From UBA5070 sp035352895 (GTDB taxonomy: Bacteria; Fibrobacterota; Fibrobacteria; UBA5070): a stretch of 64,000 bases of DNA. The stretch lies in the NCBI GenBank assembly GCA_035352895.1, contig DAOPYN010000003.1, positions 1 through 64,000 on the forward strand. The letters run 5' to 3'. The position numbers were made by a program, and so were the translations under genes. Below the pieces are notes generated by a model, which was not told the origin of the DNA, did not search any database, and saw only the letters and a program-made list of their open reading frames with translations. Positions 42,705-50,768 of this stretch are shown here, piece after piece. How positions within the stretch are numbered: position 1 is the first letter of the stretch; every line of letters starts with the position of its first letter.

Positions 42705-44771
42705 ATGAGCGCATACCAATTCCGGAGACCACACGTGAAGCACATCATCGCATCCTTCCTGGCGATCTCGGCGACCGCATGGTCGCAGGACATCCAATCC
42801 TCGTTGCGGGTCCTGAAGGACGGTACGGCGGGCGTCTCCACCTACAACGGTTCGGAAAAGACCCTCGCGGTGACCGACGAGCCGTCGAATCTTTCCAGCA
42901 TCGCCTGGATGGCCTTCCCCCCAGTGGACCTGTCTTCCCCCCGAAGCCTCCACCTGGAGGTGTTCGTGCGGGAAGTCACCCAACCGGGAACCCTGCAGGT
43001 GCGGCGCCTGACCTCCCCCGTGTCCAGCCCGGAGCAGAACACGCCATTGGCCGGCATCGCATACGACGCATCCTCCACGTTGGCCACGATCCCCCTCAGC
43101 CAGGGGAATCGCCTCGTCCGCATCGACCTCGCCGCGCTGGCCGCCAACCCGTCCTTCCACGGTCTGGCCTTGACCTCCTCGGACGGCCTCAAGGCACGCT
43201 TGGACTCCAAGGAAGGAGGATTCGGTCCTGCCCTGGTGCTGGGATATCCCCTGGGCACCAACGGAATGTCGTTCAAGGGAGAGTGGAGCAGCCTGACCTC
43301 CTACGCGGCCAACGATGCCGTCACCTTTTCCGGAGCCATGTACGTGGCCGTGGATTCCGTCCTGGGAGCGACTCCCAACGACATCCGCCACTGGACGCTC
43401 GCCGTGGCCAAGGGAACGGATGGACGTGACGGCGCCTCGGGCCCGACCGGCCCGCAAGGTGCACAGGGTCCGCAAGGCGAACGAGGGCTTCAAGGCTTCC
43501 AGGGCCCCAAGGGGGACTCCGGAGCGATGGGCCCGCAAGGACCGCAGGGCCCACAGGGAGAGAAGGGTGATCCCGGCCCCTCCGGCACCCTGGCCAGCGG
43601 CTCGGTCCTCCGCGCCCACCTTGCCCAAAGCACCGTCGACTCGCTCTACGAAACCTTCCTGAGCCGTCTGGTCGCTCGCCACCAGATCGGACAGATGGCC
43701 GGTGGCGCGGAATTCTCGCTGTTTCTGACCAGCGATGGTCGGGTGTACGGTGCGGGCGACAACACCTTCGGCCAATACGGCAACAGCACCAACCGCAACT
43801 CAACCGTGCCGGTTCTTGTCCGCAATGCGGGCGATCCATTGACCCGCATCCGCCAGATCGCCGTCGGGAGCCGCCACTCCCTCTTCTTGGAGGCCGACGG
43901 AACCGTGCTGGCCACCGGATGGAACACCTACGGTCAGCTCGGCGACAGCACACGGGTCGATCGGTTGTCGGTCCAACGGGTGGCGAAAAGGGGGGCGACC
44001 ATCCAAAACGTGAGGAAGGTGGCCGCGGGTCGCTACCAGTCGTTCCTGATCCTTTCCGACAGCACATTGATGATTTCGGGGCGCAACAACGTGGGACAAG
44101 CAGGCACTGGCGACAGCCTGGACCTGGTGGAATGGACTTCCGCCCGCAGCGAAGGCGTCCTGGTGGACAAAGCGGCGGATGCTTGCGGAGGCACATCCTT
44201 CTCCTTGGTACTTCGGGGGGACGGCACGGCGCTGGCCGCCGGGGACAACAGCGCGGGCCAGTTGGGCACGGGAGGCGTTTCCTCTCCCCGATTCGCTCCC
44301 GTCCCCTTGACCGGCATCCGCTCGATCGCCTGTGGCTTCACCCATTCCCTGTTCCTGCTGGCCGACAGCTCAGTGTGGGCCACCGGCAGCAACCAGTTCG
44401 GACAGTTGGGAACCGGCACTCGTGACCCCCGTTTCCAACCGATCAAGGTCGCCGACAGCGTGGTTTCCATCTGGGCGGGAGGCGATGCCAGCTTCATCGG
44501 AATGGCCGACGGCACCTTGCGGGCGACAGGCTACAACCTGGACGGAGGCTTGGGGGTGGGCGACACTCTCCATCACGATGTCTGGCTGCCGGTCCTGAAG
44601 GCCGGTCAACCGATCACCGAAGTCAAATCCGTGGGTGCGGGATACTGGCATTCCATCGTGCTCCAGCACGACAGCTGGATCGGTGCCACCGGGAACAACT
44701 GGGATGGCGAGTTCGGGAACGGGACCGTGGGTGTCGTGAACAGCTTGAAGGGATTGCCCATCGCACCCTGA
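42705..44771 (+). CDS. Secreted collagen-like/RCC1-repeat protein
   Basis: The 688-residue product has a signal peptide (KHIIASFLAISATAWS), an N-terminal beta-sandwich region, a short chitin/cellulose-binding-like segment near residue 200-230 (SLTSYAANDAVTFSGAMYVA), a collagen-like stretch of about 19 Gly-x-Y triplets (about residues 238-295), and a C-terminal RCC1 domain with at least six blades (FSLFLTSDGRVYGAGDNTFGQ, then HSLFLEADGTVLATGWNTYGQLGD and so on). The ATG at 42705 gives a 28-residue signal; a GTG at 42735 with CGGAG 7 nt upstream would give a shorter, equally good one. The combination suggests a secreted binding or scaffold protein. Confidence 0.85.
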   Translation: MSAYQFRRPHVKHIIASFLAISATAWSQDIQSSLRVLKDGTAGVSTYNGSEKTLAVTDEPSNLSSIAWMAFPPVDLSSPRSLHLEVFVREVTQPGTLQVRRLTSPVSSPEQNTPLAGIAYDASSTLATIPLSQGNRLVRIDLAALAANPSFHGLALTSSDGLKARLDSKEGGFGPALVLGYPLGTNGMSFKGEWSSLTSYAANDAVTFSGAMYVAVDSVLGATPNDIRHWTLAVAKGTDGRDGASGPTGPQGAQGPQGERGLQGFQGPKGDSGAMGPQGPQGPQGEKGDPGPSGTLASGSVLRAHLAQSTVDSLYETFLSRLVARHQIGQMAGGAEFSLFLTSDGRVYGAGDNTFGQYGNSTNRNSTVPVLVRNAGDPLTRIRQIAVGSRHSLFLEADGTVLATGWNTYGQLGDSTRVDRLSVQRVAKRGATIQNVRKVAAGRYQSFLILSDSTLMISGRNNVGQAGTGDSLDLVEWTSARSEGVLVDKAADACGGTSFSLVLRGDGTALAAGDNSAGQLGTGGVSSPRFAPVPLTGIRSIACGFTHSLFLLADSSVWATGSNQFGQLGTGTRDPRFQPIKVADSVVSIWAGGDASFIGMADGTLRATGYNLDGGLGVGDTLHHDVWLPVLKAGQPITEVKSVGAGYWHSIVLQHDSWIGATGNNWDGEFGNGTVGVVNSLKGLPIAP

Positions 44772-44874
44772 CCCCGGGCGCCTTCCAGGATGCGATGCAC
44801 GGGAGGATCGCGGGAATGGCCTCGCCCGGGACCGGGACGGATGCCTGGCCCGCGATCCAGCTACATTGAGCCGC

Positions 44875-47397
44875 GTGAACAGACCTGAACTGCTTGCCCC
44901 GGCCGGGGATTGGGAGTGCGCGAAAGCCGCCATCGAGAACGGTGCGGACGCCATCTATTTCGGGGTGGAGGTGTTCAACGCCCGCATGCGGGCCAACAAC
45001 TTCACCTTGGCCGACCTGCCCGAGCTCATGGCATTCCTGCATCTTCGCGGATCCAAGGGATACCTGACCTTCAACACCCTGGTGTTCCCCGACGAACTGG
45101 AACACGCCGAACGGACCTTGCGGCGCGCGATCGAGGCGGGCGTGGACGCGGCGATCGTGCAGGATGTCGGGATCTGTCGCATGATCCGATCCATCAGCCC
45201 GGACTTCCCCATCCACGCCAGCACCCAGATGACCATCTCCTCCCCGGAGGGAGCCCGGTTCGCGCGCGAGCTGGGATGTTCCCTGGCGGTCCTGGCCCGC
45301 GAGAACACCCTCCGGGAAATGGAACGGATCCAACGATCGCTGGCCGACGACCCGCTTCCCCTGGAGGTGTTCGTCCACGGCGCACTCTGCGTGGCCTATT
45401 CCGGTCAATGCCTGACCTCCGAGGCGCTGGGGGGGCGTTCGGCCAACCGCGGCGAATGCGCCCAGGCCTGCCGCATGCCCTACGAACTTCTCCGCGACGG
45501 GCGAGCCGTGGATCTGGGCGACCGCAAGTACCTCCTGTCCCCCCAGGACCTCTGCGGCGTGGACATGCTCCCGCGACTGGTGGAACTGGGGATCCATTCG
45601 CTGAAGATCGAAGGGCGCCTGAAGCAGCCCTCGTACGTGGCCTCGATCGTGCGGGTGTACCGCGAAGCCCTGGACAAGATCTGCACCCCCCCGCCGGGCG
45701 AACTCGCGGATGGTCGACTCCTGACGCCCGAGGTCCGGTATCGGGTGGAGATGGCCTTTTCGCGCGGGATCCACACCGGTTGGATGCGAGGGATCGACAA
45801 CCAGGCCCTGGTGCACGGGCGGTTTCCCAAGAAGCGCGGGGTCTTCCTGGGGATGGTGGCCAAGGTGACCGGCAGGGAAGTGGCCCTGGACCTGGAGGCG
45901 CCCCTGCGCGCCGGGGACGGCGTGGTGTTCGATGCGGGCGCCCCCGAATCGCGCGAAGCGGGAGGCCGCGTGTGGGAAGTCCGTCAGGAGGGCCCGCGGT
46001 CGTGGATCTCCTTCGGCGAGGGCACCGTGGATCTGCGGCTCGTGAAACCGGGAACCCGGGTCTGGAAGACGTCCGACCCCGCCCTGGAAAAGGAGATCCG
46101 CAGGACTTGGGACGTGCAGGAGCCCGCCTTCCGACGCCCCGTCCACGCCCGGGTGTCCGGGAAGGCGGGCGAACCTCTGGCGCTGGAACTGTCGGACGCC
46201 CGCGGAAGATCCGTCCGGGTCGTGTCAGAAATCGTCTTGGAGAAGGCGCGCAACCGCCCCATGGACGCGGCCTACCTCCGGTCGCAGATCGGCCGCCTGG
46301 GAGGAACCCCCTTCGAGCTCGGCGACCTCGACTGCGCCCTGGAAGGCGATCTCATGGTGCCGGTGAGCGCCCTCAACGACCTGCGACGCAGGGCGGTGGA
46401 AGCGCTCTCCGGGCTCCTCTCGAAGGGACAAGCCTGGACGATTTCCGACACAAGCGAAATCCGGTCGAAAATCGATAGGCCATTCCTTTCCGTTCGTCCT
46501 GAGGAGTCCGCCTCGCGGACGTCTCGAAGGGCGACGGGGGCCGATCCATCCAACAGCCCCGAACTGGTGGTCCTGGCTCGCACCCGCGAACAGATGGAAG
46601 CCGCGGCCCAAGCGGGGATCCGCACGCTCTACCTGGAGCTGGAATTTCCCAAGCAGTACCCGGAGCTCGTGGAAAGGTGGCGCGAGATCGCGCCGGGCCG
46701 CGAGATCTGGGCGGCACCACCGCGGATCGCCAAGGCCGGCGAGGACTGGATCCTGCGGCAGGTGGAGGAAGGCGGCGCGGATGGCGTCCTGGCCAGGGCC
46801 TGGGACCACCTTTCGTGGTTTTCCGGCCGCACCCGGCTCCGCGGCGACTTTTCCCTGAACGTGGCCAACCATCTGTCCGCCTCATGGTTCCTGGAGAGAT
46901 TCTCCCTGGAAGGTCTGACCTGCTCCTACGACCTCACCGCCCGTCAGATCCTGGACCTGGCGGCATCCTCCGACCCCTCGCGACTGGAATTGACGCTCCA
47001 CCAGCACATGCCGATGTTCCACATGGAGCACTGCGTGTTCTGCGCGTTCCTCTCCGACGGCAAGGACTTCCGGGATTGCGGCCGCCCCTGCGAGAAGCAC
47101 GAGGTGCGCCTGCGCGACCATCTGGGAGCGGCCCACCCCGTGAAGGCGGACGCCGGGTGCCGCAACACGGTGTTCAACGCGCGTGCGCAGACCGGCGCGG
47201 AGTACTTCCCTCAATTCGTCCAGAGCGGATTGCGGCGGTTCCGGGTGGAATTCCTGGACGAGGACCACGACGAAGTCCTGCGCATCCTGGAGCGCTACCG
47301 CCGGCTGGTGGCCGGCGAGATCGACGGACGCGGGCTCTGGAAGGAGTTGGGCGCACTGGGCCAATTGGGAGTCACCCGAGGCACGTTGGAGAGGTAG
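44875..47397 (+). CDS. Peptidase U32 family protein, RlhA/YdcP-like
   Basis: The 840-residue protein has the full U32 signature EVFVHGALCVAYSGQCLTS (residues 164-182) and the following cysteines NRGECAQACR, with the TIM-barrel opening PELLAPAGDWECAKAAIENGADAIYFG. A C-terminal Cys cluster (HCVFCAFLSDGKDFRDCGRPC) matches the long form related to E. coli RlhA, which hydroxylates 23S rRNA cytidine 2501; other U32 members act in collagen degradation or ubiquinone synthesis. Length is greater than E. coli RlhA (653). The GTG at 44875 begins directly at the conserved PELLAPAG; a TTG at 44866 lies within a TACATTGA promoter-like box. A palindromic repeat interrupts the frame near residues 540-555. 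Confidence 0.88.
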   Translation: MNRPELLAPAGDWECAKAAIENGADAIYFGVEVFNARMRANNFTLADLPELMAFLHLRGSKGYLTFNTLVFPDELEHAERTLRRAIEAGVDAAIVQDVGICRMIRSISPDFPIHASTQMTISSPEGARFARELGCSLAVLARENTLREMERIQRSLADDPLPLEVFVHGALCVAYSGQCLTSEALGGRSANRGECAQACRMPYELLRDGRAVDLGDRKYLLSPQDLCGVDMLPRLVELGIHSLKIEGRLKQPSYVASIVRVYREALDKICTPPPGELADGRLLTPEVRYRVEMAFSRGIHTGWMRGIDNQALVHGRFPKKRGVFLGMVAKVTGREVALDLEAPLRAGDGVVFDAGAPESREAGGRVWEVRQEGPRSWISFGEGTVDLRLVKPGTRVWKTSDPALEKEIRRTWDVQEPAFRRPVHARVSGKAGEPLALELSDARGRSVRVVSEIVLEKARNRPMDAAYLRSQIGRLGGTPFELGDLDCALEGDLMVPVSALNDLRRRAVEALSGLLSKGQAWTISDTSEIRSKIDRPFLSVRPEESASRTSRRATGADPSNSPELVVLARTREQMEAAAQAGIRTLYLELEFPKQYPELVERWREIAPGREIWAAPPRIAKAGEDWILRQVEEGGADGVLARAWDHLSWFSGRTRLRGDFSLNVANHLSASWFLERFSLEGLTCSYDLTARQILDLAASSDPSRLELTLHQHMPMFHMEHCVFCAFLSDGKDFRDCGRPCEKHEVRLRDHLGAAHPVKADAGCRNTVFNARAQTGAEYFPQFVQSGLRRFRVEFLDEDHDEVLRILERYRRLVAGEIDGRGLWKELGALGQLGVTRGTLER
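46493..46536. repeat. Dispersed palindromic (REP-like) element inside a coding region
   Basis: The 44-bp segment reads TTCGTCCTGAGgaGTCCGC-ctc-GCGGACgtCTCGAAGGGCGA with a perfect 6-bp inner stem and outer arms that pair imperfectly. The arms match the ubiquitous TTCGTCCTGAGC...TCGAAGGACGA intergenic repeat of many bacterial genomes. Here it lies in frame within the U32 protein gene and encodes a Ser/Arg-rich linker (PEESASRTSRRATG). Confidence 0.65.
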
Positions 47398-47419
47398 GGA
47401 ATCCCCCGCCGGGGTCTTC

Positions 47420-47427
47420 TACCTTTG
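47420..47427 (+). promoter_or_regulatory. Exact TAnnTTTG promoter box
   Basis: TACCTTTG ends 4 nt before the ATG at 47432 and is an exact match to the TAnnTTTG -7 consensus of Bacteroidota. Its position would place the start of the mRNA at or next to the start codon. The -33 element is not clear. Confidence 0.5.
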
Positions 47428-47431
47428 CGCC

Positions 47432-48373
47432 ATGCTTCCCCAGATCCTCCTCATGGCCATCCTAGGCGCAACGCCCTCGCGGGCGGGAGACCCCTCCATG
47501 GAAAGACTCGCCGCCAAGATCCGCGAAATCCGCCAGGCGGGGCGGGACCCGCTCCTGGGGTTCTCGCTTGTCCATTCCACCGTGGCCGACGATTTCATCT
47601 CGAACGTTGAGGAGACGCGCGACATCCTCCACGTGGAGGGAAACGGCACGGTCACGCGGCTTCGCACCAACGACCGCGGAGAGCCCCGGACACCTCCGGG
47701 GAAGTGGTCCGGCACCATCGCGCGATCCGACCTGGAAGCCTTCGTCCGTCGCCTGGAAGCCGGAGGGATCGATCTTCCCGCGGGAGGCGTCCCTCCCCTG
47801 CCCAGCGAACCCTACGAGCGCCTGCAGGTGAAGCTGGACGGCATCGAAGCGGAAATCGGCAGACGCGGTCTTCCCCAGACTCCCAAGCCGTGCGGCTTCG
47901 ACGATCTCCGTCCGTTCCTGGATCGCTGGGCGGCAGGATGCAAGAACGCCCTGTGGAGCCTGGCCATGGAGACCATCGACCCCCGGATCGATGGCAAGCG
48001 GTTCACCGCCACCCTGCGGTTTTCCAACCACGGCACCCAGGCGGTCAAGATCCCCCATCCCGCCAGCCCCACCAAGGACGATGCCATCCAGCTGGCCCTG
48101 AGCCACTACGTGCCCCAGGTGGTCAAACCAGGCATCACTCCGTTGCCACTGGAAGTGGGGACGCATACGCTGGAGCTGGAGCGCAAGAACCAGGTGGAGT
48201 GGATCACCATCGGTCCCGATGGATGGTGGGATCTGGCAATCGACCAGGAACTGTCTTCCCCGGTGCCTCCCGGCGGAATGGTCTTCTTCCGGTTCCGCAC
48301 CCATCTGCCGATTTCCAACGGCAAGCCGGAATCCTTCCAGGGATCGGTGACTTCGGAGGCGTACAGACTCTGA
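47432..48373 (+). CDS. Hypothetical exported protein
   Basis: The 313-residue product has a signal peptide (MLPQILLMAILGATPSRA) and a mature part with an N-terminal helical region and a C-terminal beta-sandwich (FTATLRFSNHGTQAVKI, VEWITIGPDGWWDLAIDQ). I do not recognise a family; the C-terminal strands recall immunoglobulin-like intracellular-inhibitor folds of secreted proteins such as BsuPI, which is only a guess. There is no Shine-Dalgarno site and an exact TAnnTTTG box precedes the ATG. It stands alone, with 139 nt to the next gene on the same strand. Confidence 0.72.
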   Translation: MLPQILLMAILGATPSRAGDPSMERLAAKIREIRQAGRDPLLGFSLVHSTVADDFISNVEETRDILHVEGNGTVTRLRTNDRGEPRTPPGKWSGTIARSDLEAFVRRLEAGGIDLPAGGVPPLPSEPYERLQVKLDGIEAEIGRRGLPQTPKPCGFDDLRPFLDRWAAGCKNALWSLAMETIDPRIDGKRFTATLRFSNHGTQAVKIPHPASPTKDDAIQLALSHYVPQVVKPGITPLPLEVGTHTLELERKNQVEWITIGPDGWWDLAIDQELSSPVPPGGMVFFRFRTHLPISNGKPESFQGSVTSEAYRL

Positions 48374-48512
48374 CGGAATCGGGGTTTCGACGGCCCGGCC
48401 GGGTCGGGAGTTTCCTAGTCTTTGCTCTCGCTTCCGGAGATGGTATGCTCACACAGCCCTCTTCGGGTCTGCCGTTGAACCATCCAGATTTCCCGGACAA
48501 GGAGTCCACTCC

Positions 48513-49595
48513 ATGAAGAAATCACTCTTCTCCACCGTGTTGCTGCTGACCGGCGCGAGCTTCGCCGCAGACGACCTGCAGGCGAACATCGAACAGATGA
48601 CCGGCGATGCCACCAAGGCGTACATGGCCCCTCTCACCTCCGCGGTCGGCGCCGACTTGAACGCGGGATTCTTCAACCACTCCCCCAATCCCGACCTCTG
48701 GGGAATCGACATCCAAGCCGGTATCGTCATGGTCGGATCCAGCTTCACGGACACCAAGACCTTCTCCGCCGATGGCAACATCGCACTGAACCAGACCATG
48801 GCCGACGAATTGGCCAAGCAGATGGCCGCATCGAATGGCGTGACTTCGCAGCTCCTGATCGATAGAATCGCCGACTCGCTGGTGGGCAAGCGGGTGGGTG
48901 TGCGGTTCCAAGGCCCCACCTCGGTCGGCTCCGACGAGGACAAGGTGAAGATCGTGATGACCTCCAGCCCCGATGTCCCGGTACCGGGAGTGGGATCGGT
49001 GAACGCCACCGGCCGTAGCGTGGAGACGGAGATCACCGGCACCGGAATGAGCGGGGTCCTTCCGGGCATTCCCCTGCTCTACCCCCAGATCAACATCGGA
49101 ACGGCGGCCGGAACGCAAATCGCCTTCCGTGGCTATCCGGGATCGCTGGAGGTGGACGGCCTGGGAGACGTTTCCTTCTGGGGCTTGGGCATCAACCACA
49201 ACCCCGGATACTGGAACGACAAGGAAAACTACCTGCCCTTCGGGATCAACAGTTCCGTCACGGCCACCTACACCAACTTTTCGATCGGCGACGAATTCAG
49301 CTGGTCGGGATGGAGCCTGGGCGTGATGGCTTCCCGTCGTGTGGGCTTCCGCTTCCTGAACATCACCCCCTACGCGGGACTGGGCATGGAAGGCTCCTCC
49401 CTGGAGCTCAGCTACACCTACGACGCGGGCGTCGAAGGCGTTCCTCCGGTGAAGGTCGACATCGAGCAGGACGGCGATGCATTCCTGTATCTCAATGGCG
49501 GCCTGGGCATCCGCCTGGGCATCCTGAACCTGGACGTGGGTGGCCGGTACTCCGCCAACCCCGGCGGGAACATCGGGATCAACCTGGCGATCTGA
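48513..49595 (+). CDS. DUF6588-type outer-membrane protein
   Basis: The 360-residue product has a signal peptide (MKKSLFSTVLLLTGASFAA) and a small barrel with many Gly/Tyr turns ending ...GGNIGINLAI, matching the DUF6588 type found in Fibrobacter and some Bacteroidota: the early helix with DATKAYMAPLTSAVGADLNAGFF, then WGIDIQAGIVMVG and LPGIPLLYPQINIG. It is probably an outer-membrane beta-barrel of unknown cargo. AAGGAG lies 8 nt before the ATG and a TAGTCTTTG box lies about 90 nt upstream. It is followed by the sulfatase-modifying-factor-like gene on the same strand after 59 nt. Confidence 0.8.
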   Translation: MKKSLFSTVLLLTGASFAADDLQANIEQMTGDATKAYMAPLTSAVGADLNAGFFNHSPNPDLWGIDIQAGIVMVGSSFTDTKTFSADGNIALNQTMADELAKQMAASNGVTSQLLIDRIADSLVGKRVGVRFQGPTSVGSDEDKVKIVMTSSPDVPVPGVGSVNATGRSVETEITGTGMSGVLPGIPLLYPQINIGTAAGTQIAFRGYPGSLEVDGLGDVSFWGLGINHNPGYWNDKENYLPFGINSSVTATYTNFSIGDEFSWSGWSLGVMASRRVGFRFLNITPYAGLGMEGSSLELSYTYDAGVEGVPPVKVDIEQDGDAFLYLNGGLGIRLGILNLDVGGRYSANPGGNIGINLAI

Positions 49596-49654
49596 CACAA
49601 GAACACGGCGGATCCCATCGGAAACGGGCGATGACGGCGTATCTTAACCTACCT

Positions 49655-50755
49655 ATGCCTCCCTCGCCCGTCCGCAAGTTCCGCTCCAGCGTCCTCGCGC
49701 TCATCACCTTCGGCTGTTTCCTCGCCTCCCCCGCCTTCGGCGGCTGGATGAAGGTCAAGCCCGACGACGACAGATTCAAGGGCGAAGACTCCGGCCGCGC
49801 TGGCCGGGGCGTCTTCGCCGATGGTCCCGACGGCGCCATCGACACCTCCGAGGTGGAATGGTCGGACCCATCCCTGAAGCCGCCTCCCTCGGCCAATTCC
49901 TCCGCCGTCATCTCCCTGGCCCTGGCGCGACGCGATTCCGGCCTTTCCAAGAAGGAACGCGCGAAGATCCAGAAACTGACCGCCACCCGGATGGTGGAGG
50001 TGAAGGGCGGATGTTTCCTGATGGGAAGTCCGGAAGGCACCGGCAACCAAGCCGAACGTCCCCAGCACGAGGTCTGCGTGGACGCGTTCCGATTGGACCA
50101 GGTTCCCGTCACCCAGGATGCCTACCAGGCCCTCACAGGAGAGGCTCCATGGCTTCTTTGCCTGGGTACCACCTGCACTCCCCCTTCGCCGAAGCATCCC
50201 GCCTGGTTCGTGACCTGGACCGAAGCCGACGCCTACTGCAAGGCCGTGGGCAAACGGCTTCCCACCGAGGCGGAATTCGAATACGCGGCCCGCGCGGGAT
50301 CCACCACCATCTGGCCCTGGGGCGACACTCTTTTCCATGGCTGCAAGCACGCGAACATCGCCGACCTGAGCCTGCGCAAGGCGTTCCGCAACTGGGTGGT
50401 GGCCAATTGCGACGACGGATCCGCCCTGATCGCTGCGGTGGGAAGCTACAAGGCCAATCCCTGGGGACTCCAGGACATGACGGGAAACGTCTGGCATTGG
50501 ACGGCGGACTGGTACTCCTCCACCTACTACCAGACCAGTCCCAGGGAAAACCCCAAGGGCCCGGCGTCCGGAACCGGCAGGACCATGCGGGGCGGCAGTT
50601 GGATGGGCTCCCCCGAATCCACGCGCAGCGCGTTCCGCGACGGATTCGCTCCCAACGGACGCTACCCCGGATCCATCGGTTTCCGATGTGCCGCCGACGC
50701 ATCCAAGGATGCACCCGCCCCCGCGGCCAAGCAGAAGCCATCCAAATCGAAATAG
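49655..50755 (+). CDS. Exported formylglycine-generating-enzyme-like (SUMF1) protein
   Basis: The 366-residue product has a signal peptide (RSSVLALITFGCFLASPAFG) and a full FGE-sulfatase/SUMF1 domain from about residue 110: MVEVKGGCFLMGSPEGTGNQAERPQHEVCVDAF, TWTEADAYCKAVGKRLPTEAEFEYAAR, NPWGLQDMTGNVWHW and the ending RGGSWMGSPES...GSIGFRCA. In such signal-peptide-bearing, single-domain proteins the fold often acts as a ligand or carbohydrate-binding module rather than an enzyme. An ATG at 49631 in the same frame is possible. It converges with the FHA-sigma54 regulator gene with a 13-nt gap. Confidence 0.88.
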   Translation: MPPSPVRKFRSSVLALITFGCFLASPAFGGWMKVKPDDDRFKGEDSGRAGRGVFADGPDGAIDTSEVEWSDPSLKPPPSANSSAVISLALARRDSGLSKKERAKIQKLTATRMVEVKGGCFLMGSPEGTGNQAERPQHEVCVDAFRLDQVPVTQDAYQALTGEAPWLLCLGTTCTPPSPKHPAWFVTWTEADAYCKAVGKRLPTEAEFEYAARAGSTTIWPWGDTLFHGCKHANIADLSLRKAFRNWVVANCDDGSALIAAVGSYKANPWGLQDMTGNVWHWTADWYSSTYYQTSPRENPKGPASGTGRTMRGGSWMGSPESTRSAFRDGFAPNGRYPGSIGFRCAADASKDAPAPAAKQKPSKSK

Positions 50756-50768
50756 ACCGCTTCCCGGA

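Noticed and set aside
48398..48416. Inverted-repeat-like GC run CGACGGCCCGGCCGGGTCG as a terminator
   Set aside because: The middle base pairs fail and there is no following T run.
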